Source: Paractinoplanes tereljensis
GTDB lineage: Bacteria > Actinomycetota > Actinomycetes > Mycobacteriales > Micromonosporaceae
Direction: 5' to 3'
NCBI RefSeq assembly: GCF_016862435.1
Contig: NZ_BOMY01000022.1
Coordinates: 124,001-188,000, forward strand
DNA length: 64,000 bases
Positions 27,191 to 34,952 of the stretch are shown in pieces. The notes below the pieces were generated by a model. The model saw nothing but the letters and a program-made list of their open reading frames with translations, had not been told where the DNA came from and ran no database searches. Position numbers and translations under genes: made by a program. Each line of letters begins with the position of its first letter. The first letter of the stretch is position 1.

Positions 27191-28747
27191 TCACGACGCG
27201 AGCGAGGCCCGGATCTTCGACATCAGGATCCCCTCGTTCGCGTCGTACCGGCCGACCTCCCGGTTGAGCTTGCGCACGTTGAAGTTGCCGCTGTGGTGCA
27301 GCGCGAACACCCGCCACTCGTCGTCGAAGACCGGGCTGCCCGAGCTGCCGCCCTCGGTCGGGGTGCGGTAATGCGCGACCCGGTCGTCGAAGTCGAGCAG
27401 CCGGGTGTCGTGCAGCGAGAACGCCACGTCCGACCGGCCACCCGGATAGCCGATCACGAAGGCCCGGTCGACCGGCGGTTCGATCAGGCCGGCCGTGCGC
27501 ACCGGCAGCGGCACGATCGACTCGTCCGGCGGGACGGGCAGTTCCAACAGCGTGGCGTCCAGGTCAGGGACCGGCGAGGTCCACAGGACGTTGCCCAGCG
27601 GGTGGCGGGACGACGGGTCGTCGACGCCGAGGAACGACGCGTAGCACTCCCCCGGGTTCAGCCGGTCCGGCACCACGTGCGCGTTGGTCAGCAGCACCCG
27701 GGCCGGCAGCCCGGCGGCCAGGTCGCGGCCATCCAGCAGGAACCCGGTGCCGACCCCGACCCCGGTCGGCGTCTCCACCCGGGCGACCGCCCGGCAGCGG
27801 GTCAGTGCGGTCCGCAACCACCTCGTCGTACGGAATTGGTCGTCGCTGAAATTCTTCTCCAGGACCTCGTCGATGGCCCGCATGCTCTCGCTGCCGACGA
27901 CGTCGGCGGTCAGGTCCACCCAGCCGCCGCTGGCGGCCAGCTGGCGCGCGCGCAGCAGCGGCAGCACCTGCCGGCCCGGCGGCACGTCCGGGGCCAGCCC
28001 GTGCAACAGCTGGAACTGCCGCAGGGTGGTGTTGACCTCGAACGCGTCCACGCCCGGGTGCGAGAGGTAGCGGTTGAGCCAGTCGAACGGGTCCCGGTCG
28101 AGGATGAGGCAGGCCTCCACCGCGCAGGCCAGCTGCCACTGGTCGGCGGACGGGCCGATCCGGGCGAGGATCTCGGCGGCCAGCGACCGCGCCTCCGCCT
28201 CGGGCCGGGCGAAGCCCTCGACGTGCGTGCCGTCGGCGGCGGCCAGCCGCAGCATGGCCGCCGCGTTGATCCCCGGATAGTGGTTGGTGGCCGGGTCGTC
28301 GAGATAGGTCGAGCGGTACCAGCGGACCGCCTCGCGCAGGTCGAGCGGCGATCCGCCGGCCAGGTAGCGGGCCTTGTGCACGCGCCCGATCGCGGACCGC
28401 ACGTCGGCGTCACCCCGGATGATCTCCGGTGGCATGCGCAGCAGGATCGCCTCGGCCGCCGCGACCCGGCCCTGGTCGAGCAGGGCGAGTGCGTACAGAT
28501 AGCGGATCGGCGGCCGGTCCAGGCCGCTGCGCAGCAGCGACTCGGCCAGCGTGAGCAGCACCGGCACGTAACCCTTGTGCTGCAGGCGGCGCAGCAGCGC
28601 GACGGCCGGCTCCAGCCAGGCGTCCCCACCGCCGCGCTCGGCGATCACCTCGGCGAACTGCGCGGCCGACGCGGCCACCTGCCGCCGATCGAAGTTGCTG
28701 AACGCCTCGTCGCATCGCCGCCGGTCGGCCTCGGTCCACCTCTTCAT
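27191..28747 (-). CDS. TRAF-binding-like (TPR) domain fused to a trypsin-like serine protease
   Basis: This 518-residue cytosolic protein has two parts. Residues 1 to about 300 are helical repeats; VRSAIGRVHKARYLAGG..LREAVRWYRSTYLDDPATNHYPGINAAAMLRLAA resembles the MAP3K TRAF-binding (T4BD) domain. Residues 330-510 are a trypsin-like protease: H357 in LLTNAHVV, D397 in DLDATLLEL and S469 in TEGGSSGSPVF. ATG 28747 is chosen; the frame extends upstream but lies within the neighbouring gene. Such domain pairs occur in bacterial conflict and signalling systems, where the repeat domain senses and the protease executes. The divergent LSDAT gene 93 bases away fits that picture. Substrate and trigger are unknown. 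Confidence 0.86.
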   Translation of the reverse strand: MKRWTEADRRRCDEAFSNFDRRQVAASAAQFAEVIAERGGGDAWLEPAVALLRRLQHKGYVPVLLTLAESLLRSGLDRPPIRYLYALALLDQGRVAAAEAILLRMPPEIIRGDADVRSAIGRVHKARYLAGGSPLDLREAVRWYRSTYLDDPATNHYPGINAAAMLRLAAADGTHVEGFARPEAEARSLAAEILARIGPSADQWQLACAVEACLILDRDPFDWLNRYLSHPGVDAFEVNTTLRQFQLLHGLAPDVPPGRQVLPLLRARQLAASGGWVDLTADVVGSESMRAIDEVLEKNFSDDQFRTTRWLRTALTRCRAVARVETPTGVGVGTGFLLDGRDLAAGLPARVLLTNAHVVPDRLNPGECYASFLGVDDPSSRHPLGNVLWTSPVPDLDATLLELPVPPDESIVPLPVRTAGLIEPPVDRAFVIGYPGGRSDVAFSLHDTRLLDFDDRVAHYRTPTEGGSSGSPVFDDEWRVFALHHSGNFNVRKLNREVGRYDANEGILMSKIRASLAS

Positions 28748-28756
28748 CGTGGAGTC

Positions 28757-28785
28757 AGGTTTCCGGTCGCACGGCGAGCGGTCAA
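28757..28785 (-). promoter_or_regulatory. Promoter of the T4BD-protease gene
   Basis: TTGACC (28785-28780, minus strand) and AAACCT (28762-28757) are 17 bases apart, ending 9 bases before ATG 28747. On the other strand TACAGT (28829-28834) ends 6 bases before the LSDAT ATG. Both genes therefore seem to start with very short or no leaders. Confidence 0.46.
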
Positions 28786-28840
28786 GCCGTGCCACTGTCG
28801 GATGACCGCATCGACAATGTTGATCAGTACAGTACGCTGC

Positions 28841-29584
28841 ATGCTTGTGAGCCCGGAGCGTCTGCGGCTGGCCAATGACCACGCGGCCGTCGCCGTGCGC
28901 CCGGCCGGTCTGGCCGATCTCGCGGCCACCATCGGAACGCTCGGGCTGAGCCGGCCACGGCCGGTGGTGGCGGTGGTCGGCGGCGCCGGCCTGATGGACG
29001 ACGACGATCTCACCGACCTGTTCGCGCACCTGATCGCGACGGCGATCAGCGAGATGGGCGCGGTCGCGGTGGACGGCGGCACCGACGCCGGCGTGATGCG
29101 CATGCTCGGCCGATCCCGGGAGAGCGAGAGCCGCGCGTTTCCGCTGGTCGGGGTGGCTGCACTGGGCACGGTGATCTTCCCCGGCAATCCGGGCGGCGCG
29201 GAGGCGGTGCCACTCGAACCGCATCACTCGCACTTCGTGCTCGTGCCCGGCGCCGATTTCGGCGACGAGGCGCCCTATCTCGCCCGCACCGCGACGCTGC
29301 TGGCCGGCGGCGCGCCGTCGGCCACGATCCTGGTCAACGGCGGCGAGATCGCCTTCGAGGACTGCCTGCTCAGCGTCGCGGAACACCGCCCGGTGCTGGT
29401 GCTGGGCGGGACCGGCCGAACGGCCGACCGCATCGCGGCCGCTGCCGCCGACCCAGCTTCCTGCCGCGACGAACGCGCCGTCGATCTAGCGCTTTCCCCA
29501 TGGGTACGCGTGACGGACGTCCACAACCGCAGGGCGGCCGTCACGAACCTACTGAAACTCCTGCGATCGGGTCCCGAGATCTAA
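28841..29584 (+). CDS. LSDAT (SLOG superfamily) domain protein
   Basis: The 247-residue protein is one Rossmann-like domain with the hallmarks of the prokaryotic LSDAT family of SLOG proteins, related to the N-terminus of TRPM channels: PVVAVVGGAGLMDDDDLTDLF, AVAVDGGTDAGVMRMLG, FPLVGVAALGTVIFPG, PLEPHHSHFVLVPGADFGDEAPYLA and SATILVNGGEIAFEDCLLSVAEHRPVLVLGGTGRTAD. SLOG domains bind or process nucleotides or nucleotide-derived signals. ATG 28841 is used; ATG 28817 is in frame but upstream of the likely transcription start. It is divergent from a T4BD-protease, suggesting a sensor/effector pair. Confidence 0.87.
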   Translation: MLVSPERLRLANDHAAVAVRPAGLADLAATIGTLGLSRPRPVVAVVGGAGLMDDDDLTDLFAHLIATAISEMGAVAVDGGTDAGVMRMLGRSRESESRAFPLVGVAALGTVIFPGNPGGAEAVPLEPHHSHFVLVPGADFGDEAPYLARTATLLAGGAPSATILVNGGEIAFEDCLLSVAEHRPVLVLGGTGRTADRIAAAAADPASCRDERAVDLALSPWVRVTDVHNRRAAVTNLLKLLRSGPEI

Positions 29585-29585
29585 T

Positions 29586-29867
29586 TCAGTGCTTGGGCAC
29601 GATGGTGGGGTAGATGTGCTCGAAGCTCAGCGCCTTGCCGAAACCGGTCGCCACGATGAACGTGATGCCGAGCAGCACGCCCAGGATCACCACGGCGAAC
29701 AGCCCGTAACCGAGGGTCTTGCCGGCCGGCCGGACCACCCCGCCGGCGTCGGCCCAGGCCAGCGAGCGGATGCCGAGGGCGAACAGCACCGGCAGCCCGG
29801 CCCCGAGCAGCAGTCCGGCGAGCAGCACCCGCCACGCCCCGTCCAGGGCGAATCCGAGGTTGTGCAT
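29586..29867 (-). CDS. Small two-segment membrane protein partnered with PiT transporter (copy 1)
   Basis: This 93-residue protein has two membrane segments (VLLAGLLLGAGLPVLFALGI and YGLFAVVILGVLLGITFIV) and a conserved tail, ATGFGKALSFEHIYPTI. I recognise no named family. Its ATG overlaps the stop of the phosphate transporter (TGATG), so the two are translated together, and a homologue stands in the same position behind the second transporter at 31644-31961. A role as an accessory subunit or regulator of the PiT transporter is inferred from this repeated linkage. Confidence 0.86.
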   Translation of the reverse strand: MHNLGFALDGAWRVLLAGLLLGAGLPVLFALGIRSLAWADAGGVVRPAGKTLGYGLFAVVILGVLLGITFIVATGFGKALSFEHIYPTIVPKH

Positions 29868-31144
29868 CAGACGCGGCCCTTCGTCAGTTCCGGGGTGGGC
29901 AGGGTAGCCGGGACGTCGGCGGCGTGGACCGGCACCGCATCGGGCACCGGTTCCTCCGCGGCCACCGGGTCCCAGTCGTCGTTGACGTTGTGGCTACCGA
30001 CCGGGGCGCGGCGCGAGCGGAACCAGACCCCGATCGCGGCCGCCACCAGCACGGCGAAGACCACGAGCGCGCCGGCCAGGCCGCCGATCAGGTGCCCGAT
30101 GCCCCACATCGCGGCGCCGACCACACCGGCCGCGGGCAGGGTGATCAGCCAGGCGGTGACCATCCGGCCGGCGACCCGCCAGCGCACCTGGGCGCCGGGG
30201 CGGCCGAGGCCGGAGCCGAGCACCGAGCCGGTGGCGACGTGCGTGGTGGACAGCGCGAAGCCGAGGTGGCTGGAGGCCAGGATGACCGCAGCCGAGCTGG
30301 ACTGGGCGGCCATGCCCTGGGCCGGGGCGATGTCGACGAGGCCCTTGCCGAGGGTGCGGATGATCCGCCAGCCGCCCAGGTAGGTGCCGAGCGCGATGGC
30401 CAGGGCGCAGGCGACCTTGACCCAGAACGGGATGTTCTTGGTGTCGGTCCAGTCGCCGGAGGCGATCAGGGCCAGGGTGATGACGCCCATCGTCTTCTGC
30501 GCGTCGTTGGTGCCGTGCGCCAGCGAGACCAGCGAGGCACTGCCGATCTGACCCCACTTGAAGCCCTGGTCGGTGTAGCGGGCGGCGAGCCCGGCGGTGA
30601 TCCGGTGGATGATCCAGGTGCCGACGAGCGCGACGAACCCGGCGATGGCCGGGGACAGGATGGCCGGCAGCAGCACCTTGCCGACCACGCCGTCCAGCTT
30701 CGAGCCGTCGCCGTTCCAGTTGACCCCGGCCCAGCCGAGCCCGGCGATGGTGGCGCCGATCAGGCCGCCGAACAGCGCGTGCGACGAGCTCGACGGCAGG
30801 CCCAGCAACCAGGTCAGCAGGTTCCAGACGATGCCGCCGACCAGGCCGGCCAGGATTATCAGCAGCAGCGCACTGCCGCCGTCCGAGACCAGCGCGGCTT
30901 TCGGCGTACCGTTCGAATTCTGGATCTTGACCACGGCGTTGGTGACGGTGAGCGCCACCTGCACGGACAGGAAGGCCCCGACCAGATTCAGGATGCCGGA
31001 GAGCGCGACCGCGGTCTTCGGCTTGAGGGCCTTGGTGGCGATGGTCGTGGCCATCGCGTTCGCGGTGTCGTGGAAACCGTTGGTGAAGTCGAAGGCCAAT
31101 GCCGTCACAACCACCAGGGCGAGGACCACCGAAGCTTGTGTCAC
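29867..31144 (-). CDS. PiT-family inorganic phosphate transporter (copy 1)
   Basis: The 425-residue protein has about ten to twelve membrane segments and both PiT signatures: FDFTNGFHDTANAMATTIATKAL near the N-terminus and GSASLVSLAHGTNDAQKTMGVITLAL in the second half, each with the GxxNDx-type motif. LPSSSSHALFGGLIGA is also conserved. It imports phosphate with a cation, as a low-affinity constitutive system in relatives. GTG 31144 is the start. It is about three-quarters identical to the transporter at 31958-33184, indicating a tandem duplication. Confidence 0.95.
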   Translation of the reverse strand: MTQASVVLALVVVTALAFDFTNGFHDTANAMATTIATKALKPKTAVALSGILNLVGAFLSVQVALTVTNAVVKIQNSNGTPKAALVSDGGSALLLIILAGLVGGIVWNLLTWLLGLPSSSSHALFGGLIGATIAGLGWAGVNWNGDGSKLDGVVGKVLLPAILSPAIAGFVALVGTWIIHRITAGLAARYTDQGFKWGQIGSASLVSLAHGTNDAQKTMGVITLALIASGDWTDTKNIPFWVKVACALAIALGTYLGGWRIIRTLGKGLVDIAPAQGMAAQSSSAAVILASSHLGFALSTTHVATGSVLGSGLGRPGAQVRWRVAGRMVTAWLITLPAAGVVGAAMWGIGHLIGGLAGALVVFAVLVAAAIGVWFRSRRAPVGSHNVNDDWDPVAAEEPVPDAVPVHAADVPATLPTPELTKGRV

Positions 31145-31211
31145 GTGGGTGATCGTCGCTCGGCATTCTGTGCGGTTTCTAGAGGATGAACGTCACCTTT
31201 TCGATGTTCGA

Positions 31212-31244
31212 TCCTCGTTAACCTCATGTTTCCCAAAGATGAAC
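31212..31244 (-). promoter_or_regulatory. Possible PHO-box-like direct repeats upstream of PiT copy 1
   Basis: On the minus strand three contiguous 11-base units, GTTCATCTTTG, GGAAACATGAG and GTTAACGAGGA, lie 68-100 bases before the transporter start. They match the Streptomyces PhoP direct-repeat consensus at about 9, 7 and 7 of 11 positions by my count. A separate GTTCATC lies at 31191-31185. The match is modest. No similar site precedes copy 2. Confidence 0.33.
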
Positions 31245-31272
31245 TCTAGGTAGTTTTTTAGCTACGCAGAGC

Positions 31273-31303
31273 GAACGGCCGGGTGCTTTGCACCCGGCCG
31301 TTC
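31273..31303 (-). terminator. Hairpin terminator after the DUF3349 gene
   Basis: GAACGGCCGGGTGC (31273-31286), loop TTT, and its exact complement form a 14-base-pair stem 12 bases after the DUF3349 stop. It separates the upstream PiT copy 2 operon from the promoter region of PiT copy 1. No T-tract follows on the minus strand. Confidence 0.85.
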
Positions 31304-31315
31304 ATGTGAGGTTCA

Positions 31316-31630
31316 TCATTCCGTGGGTGGATCCACCAGCGGCCAGCCACCGGCCGCCAGATGCGCCGACACCCGGGCCACGTCGGCCGGAGTGGCGGTC
31401 TGCAGCATCGATTCGCTGATCAGCTCCTCGATGTCCGAGGCGCTGATCGGGTCCTCGGAGACGACCGACTGCTCGGCGAGTTCCTTGGCGATGCCGCGGA
31501 TCTCGTCCTCGGTCAGCTTGCGGCGCAGCACCCCGAGCAGGGCCACGTAGTCCTGCCGCGGGACACCGGTCGGATAGCCGGCGCGCAGCCACTCCACGCT
31601 GCGCGTCAGAAAGTTCGAACGATCGCTCAA
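31316..31630 (-). CDS. DUF3349-family protein
   Basis: This 104-residue soluble protein has the DUF3349 pattern: FLTRSVEWLRAGYPTGVPRQDYVALLGVLRRKLTEDEIRGIAKELAEQS, then a helical second half (SASDIEELISESMLQTATPADVARVSAHLAAGGWPL). The family is confined to actinobacteria and small members have a helical bundle fold without known activity. It follows the small membrane gene of PiT copy 2 by 13 bases and precedes a strong hairpin, so it is the last gene of that operon and may be tied to phosphate uptake. Confidence 0.87.
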   Translation of the reverse strand: MSDRSNFLTRSVEWLRAGYPTGVPRQDYVALLGVLRRKLTEDEIRGIAKELAEQSVVSEDPISASDIEELISESMLQTATPADVARVSAHLAAGGWPLVDPPTE

Positions 31631-31643
31631 CGCAGGCTCCCAG

Positions 31644-31961
31644 TCAGTGCTTGTCGATGATCGTCGGGTAGATGTGTTCGAAGCTCAAGGCCTTGCCGAA
31701 ACCACTGGCCACGATGAACGTGATGCCCAGCGCGATGCCGAGCAGCACGATCGCGAAGAGCACCCAGCCCAGAACCGTGCCGATCGGCTGCGGCTTCGGG
31801 CCGGTGACGCCGCTCTCGTGCACCTCGGCCTCGCCGCCGGCCCCCCAGGCGAGGGACCGGATGCCCAGCGCGAACAGTAGTGGCAGCCCGGCCCCGAGGA
31901 CGAGCCCCGCGAACAGCACCTTCCAGGCCCCTTCGAGGGCGAATCCCAGGTTGTCGCTCAC
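31644..31961 (-). CDS. Small two-segment membrane protein partnered with PiT transporter (copy 2)
   Basis: The 105-residue protein is a clear homologue of that at 29586: both share NLGFAL(D/E)GAW at the start, LGAGLP(V/L)LFALGIRSLAW, and GFGKALSFEHIYPTI at the end. This copy has about twelve extra residues in the loop between the two membrane segments (GEAEVHESGVTGPKPQPIG). GTG 31961 overlaps the transporter stop by 4 bases (GTGA), so it is translationally coupled. Confidence 0.86.
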   Translation of the reverse strand: MSDNLGFALEGAWKVLFAGLVLGAGLPLLFALGIRSLAWGAGGEAEVHESGVTGPKPQPIGTVLGWVLFAIVLLGIALGITFIVASGFGKALSFEHIYPTIIDKH

Positions 31962-33184
31962 GATGCACTCCCTGCGCCGGCGGGAACCTTCTCCGCGTCC
32001 GGAGCGCCTTCCCACTCGTCGTTGACGTTGTGGTGCCCGACCGGCTCCCGGCGGGACCGCAGGTACATGTAGACGGCCGCCGCGACCAGCAGCAAGAAGA
32101 TCGCGATGGCCCCGCCCAGGCCGCCGATCAGGTCGCCGATGAACCACATGACCGCGCCGACGATGGCCGCCGCGGGCAGCGTGATCAGCCAGGCCGAGAT
32201 CATCCGGCCGGCCACCCGCCAGCGCACCTGCGCGCCCGGCTTGCCGACGCCCGAGCCCAGGATCGAGCCGGTGGCAACGTGCGTGGTGGACAGTGCGAAG
32301 CCGAGGTGGCTGGAGGCCAGGATGACCGCGGCCGAGGCCGACTCGGCCGCCATCCCCTGCGGCGGCGCGATCTCGACGAGACCCTTGCCGAGGGTACGGA
32401 TGATCCGCCAGCCGCCCAGATAGGTGCCGAGCGCGATGGCCAGGGCACAGGAGACCTTCACCCAGAACGGGATGTTCTTGGTGTCGGTCCAGTCCCCCGT
32501 CGCGATCAGCGCCAGGGTGATGACACCCATGGTCTTCTGCGCGTCGTTGGTGCCGTGCGCCAGCGAGACCAGCGAGGCACTGCCGATCTGGCCCCAGCGG
32601 AACCCGTTGTCGGTGAACCGCTGCGCGACCCCGGTGACCACCTTGTAGATCAGCCAGGTGCCGACCGCGGCGATCACACCCGCGATGACCGGCGACATGA
32701 TGGCCGGCAGGATCACCTTCCCGACCACACCGTCGAGCTTGGATCCGTTGCCGTTCCAGTTGACCCCGGACCAGCCGAGGCCGGCGATGCTCGCCCCGAT
32801 CAGGCCGCCGAACAGCGCGTGCGACGAGCTGGACGGCAGGCCCAGCAGCCAGGTGAGCAGGTTCCAGACGATGCCGCCGACCAGGCCGGCCAGCACGATG
32901 ATCAGGAGTGCCTCGCCGCCGCCGGCGGTGAGCGACTCCTTGGGCGTACCGTCCGAATTCTGGATCTTCACGACGGCATTGGTGACGGTCAGCGCGACCT
33001 CGACCGAGAGGAACGCACCGATGAGATTGAGCAGACCGGAGAGGGCGACGGCCACCTTTGGCCGCAGCGCGTTCGTAGCGATGGACGTGGCCATCGCGTT
33101 CGCGGTGTCGTGGAACCCGTTGGTGAAGTCAAAACCGAGAGCGGTGATGACCACCAGGGCCAGAATGACCGTTGACTCTGTCAC
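31958..33184 (-). CDS. PiT-family inorganic phosphate transporter (copy 2)
   Basis: This 408-residue protein carries the same PiT signatures as copy 1: FDFTNGFHDTANAMATSIATNAL and SLVSLAHGTNDAQKTMGVITLAL, with LPSSSSHALFGG and GTYLGGWRIIRTLGKGLVEIAP. Long stretches are nearly identical between the copies, and differences cluster at loops and the C-terminal tail. GTG 33184 is the start. It heads an operon with the small membrane protein and DUF3349. Having two copies may allow different expression under phosphate-rich and phosphate-poor conditions. Confidence 0.95.
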   Translation of the reverse strand: MTESTVILALVVITALGFDFTNGFHDTANAMATSIATNALRPKVAVALSGLLNLIGAFLSVEVALTVTNAVVKIQNSDGTPKESLTAGGGEALLIIVLAGLVGGIVWNLLTWLLGLPSSSSHALFGGLIGASIAGLGWSGVNWNGNGSKLDGVVGKVILPAIMSPVIAGVIAAVGTWLIYKVVTGVAQRFTDNGFRWGQIGSASLVSLAHGTNDAQKTMGVITLALIATGDWTDTKNIPFWVKVSCALAIALGTYLGGWRIIRTLGKGLVEIAPPQGMAAESASAAVILASSHLGFALSTTHVATGSILGSGVGKPGAQVRWRVAGRMISAWLITLPAAAIVGAVMWFIGDLIGGLGGAIAIFLLLVAAAVYMYLRSRREPVGHHNVNDEWEGAPDAEKVPAGAGSAS

Positions 33185-33239
33185 GACGTCAGCCTCTGCC
33201 CGTAAAGGTCAGACCTGAAAGACCCCTGAGCAGGGCAGA

Positions 33240-33836
33240 TTAGTGTTCTTCCGGGGTTGGGACGCTGTTTACCGCCGGGAACAGCCGCTGCACGGCGGCG
33301 ACGATCGCGGCCCGGCGCGCCGCCAGGAACGAGGCGCGGTCCTCGGTGGAGTCCAGGCCGACGTGCGGCTGGGCGGCCCAGGACATCGCGATCTGGTTGA
33401 CGAAGACCAGGATGTCGATCGGGTCCCAGGCCGGATCCAGGTCGCCGGCCTGCTGTGCGGCTCGCAGCTGGTCGATCTTGCGGCGGATGGACAGCTGGAA
33501 CGGGTCGTCGGGCTGGGGCGCGTCGGAGGTGACCTCCAGCTGCCCCCAGTTCATCAGGCGCAGGCGCTCGGGGTGCGCGACGAAGTAGTCGTGGATGCGG
33601 CCGGCGTAGCCCGGTAGATCGGTGGGGTCCAGCCGGGTGGCCTCGGCGATGGCCGCCAGCTCACGTGCCGCCACGAACCGGTAGAGGGCGTCCTTGCTGC
33701 GGTAGTAGGCGTAGACCCGTTCCTTGCTGGTGCGGGCGGCCCGGGCGATGCGTTCGATCCGCGCCCCGGCGATCCCGTGCTGGGAGAACTCGGTGGTGGC
33801 GGCCGCGACGATCCGGTCGCCGGTCGAGTCGGTCAT
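33240..33836 (-). CDS. TetR-family repressor of the aldo/keto reductase
   Basis: This 198-residue protein has a TetR helix-turn-helix (RIVAAATTEFSQHGIAGARIERIARAARTSKERVYAYYRSKDALYRFV) and a C-terminal domain like TetR_C_17/YfiR-type regulators (LDPTDLPGYAGRIHDYFVAHPERLRLMNWGQLE). ATG 33836 is used; ATG 33845 is three codons earlier. It is divergent from the aldo/keto reductase across two copies of an inverted repeat, so it most likely represses both itself and the reductase. Confidence 0.91.
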   Translation of the reverse strand: MTDSTGDRIVAAATTEFSQHGIAGARIERIARAARTSKERVYAYYRSKDALYRFVAARELAAIAEATRLDPTDLPGYAGRIHDYFVAHPERLRLMNWGQLEVTSDAPQPDDPFQLSIRRKIDQLRAAQQAGDLDPAWDPIDILVFVNQIAMSWAAQPHVGLDSTEDRASFLAARRAAIVAAVQRLFPAVNSVPTPEEH

Positions 33837-33852
33837 GGTGACCATGGTAACC

Positions 33853-33920
33853 AACCGAACCGTTTGGTTTGGTGGCGGCACGTTGCCGGGGTAGCGTCCT
33901 CCGTACCGAACCGTTTGGTT
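33853..33920. promoter_or_regulatory. Two operator copies between TetR and aldo/keto reductase genes
   Basis: The inverted repeat AACCGAAC-C-GTTTGGTT (one mismatched pair) occurs at 33853-33869. A second copy, differing in its first base, is at 33904-33920, 51 bases away centre to centre. The shared core CCGAACCGTTTGGTTTG is identical in both. The second copy ends 19 bases before the reductase ATG. Confidence 0.68.
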
Positions 33921-33939
33921 TGACTCGGAGGAGCATCCC

Positions 33940-34902
33940 ATGCAGCAGCGCACTCTCGGCCGGCACGGCCTGACCGTCTCCGCCCTCGGCTACGGCGCGA
34001 TGGGCCTGCATCTCGCCTACGGCCCCGGCGACGAGCAGGAGGGCATCGCCACCATCCGGCGCGCCTACGAGCTCGGCGTCACCTTCTTCGACACCGCCGA
34101 GCTGTACGGCTGGGGCGAGAACGAGAAGGCCGTCGGCAAGGCGGTCCAGGGCTTCCGCGACGACGTCGTGATCGCCACCAAGTTCGGCTTCACCCACAGC
34201 TACGGCTTCGACAGCCGGCCCGAGCACATCCGCGAGGTCGTCGAGAACAGCCTGCGCTACCTCGGGGTGGACACCATCGACGTGCTCTACCAGCACCGGG
34301 TCGACCCGACGGTGCCGATCGAGGACGTGGCCGGCACCGTCAAGGAGTTCATCGACGCGGGCAAGGTGAAGTACTTCGGGCTCAGCGAGGCCGGGCCGGA
34401 GACCATCCGCAAGGCGCACGCGGTGCAGCCGGTCTCCGTCCTGCAGACCGAGTACTCATTGTTCGAGCGGGAGGTGGAGAGCCTCTTCCCGACGCTGAAT
34501 GAGCTCGGCATCGGCTTCGTGCCGTACTCGCCGCTGGGCCGGGGCTTCATCACCGGCGCCGCCAAGCCGGCCAGTGAGTACGACGCTACCGACATGCGCC
34601 GCAACGACCCGCGCTGGCAGCCCGGCAACTACGAGAAGAACCTGGACGCCGTACAGCGGCTTGCTGATCTTGCTGCCACCAAGGGTGCGACGGTCTCCCA
34701 GCTCGCCCTCGCCTGGCTGCTCGCCCAGGGCGAGCACATCGTGCCGATCCCCGGTACCCGCACCACCGCCCGGGTCGAGGAGAACATCGGCGCCGCCGAC
34801 CTGAAGCTCACCGACGCCGACCTCGCCGCCATCGCCGAGATCCTGCCGACCGGCGGGTTCGGCGCCCGGTACGCCGGTGGCAGCATGCCCACCTGGGTCT
34901 GA
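33940..34902 (+). CDS. Aldo/keto reductase
   Basis: The 320-residue TIM-barrel enzyme reduces carbonyl compounds with NADPH. The catalytic tetrad is visible: D and Y in FFDTAELYG, K in IATKFGF and H in LYQHRVD. The cofactor end has PIPGTRTTARVEENIGA. It resembles the YakC/AKR13-type group active on aldehydes. AGGAG 9 bases before ATG 33940 sets the start. Control by the divergent TetR suggests induction by an electrophile or xenobiotic. Confidence 0.94.
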   Translation: MQQRTLGRHGLTVSALGYGAMGLHLAYGPGDEQEGIATIRRAYELGVTFFDTAELYGWGENEKAVGKAVQGFRDDVVIATKFGFTHSYGFDSRPEHIREVVENSLRYLGVDTIDVLYQHRVDPTVPIEDVAGTVKEFIDAGKVKYFGLSEAGPETIRKAHAVQPVSVLQTEYSLFEREVESLFPTLNELGIGFVPYSPLGRGFITGAAKPASEYDATDMRRNDPRWQPGNYEKNLDAVQRLADLAATKGATVSQLALAWLLAQGEHIVPIPGTRTTARVEENIGAADLKLTDADLAAIAEILPTGGFGARYAGGSMPTWV

Positions 34903-34913
34903 TCGCTCATAAA

Positions 34914-34952
34914 GCGGGGCTCACCGCCGAAGGGGTCGGCGATGAGCCCCGC
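34914..34952 (+). terminator. Stem-loop ending the reductase gene and covering the next start codon
   Basis: GCGGGGCTCA-C-CGCCGA, loop AGGGG, and TCGGCG-A-TGAGCCCCGC form a stem of 16 pairs with one mismatch. It lies 12 bases after the reductase stop. The loop holds the likely ribosome site (AAGGGG) and the stem holds ATG 34942 of the GGDEF gene, so it may both terminate transcription and restrict translation. Confidence 0.62.

Noticed and set aside
27293..28840. Long plus-strand frame entering the LSDAT gene from upstream
   Set aside because: The part before 28841 is antisense to the protease and has no protein-like character. The LSDAT motifs begin after ATG 28841.
28748..29386. N-terminal extension of the protease to 29386
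   Set aside because: The extension is antisense to the LSDAT gene; ATG 28747 follows a promoter-like pair of boxes and gives a natural N-terminus.
29924..33175. Long plus-strand frames across both phosphate transporters
   Set aside because: They mirror each other only because the transporters are duplicated; their translations are charged low-complexity sequence.
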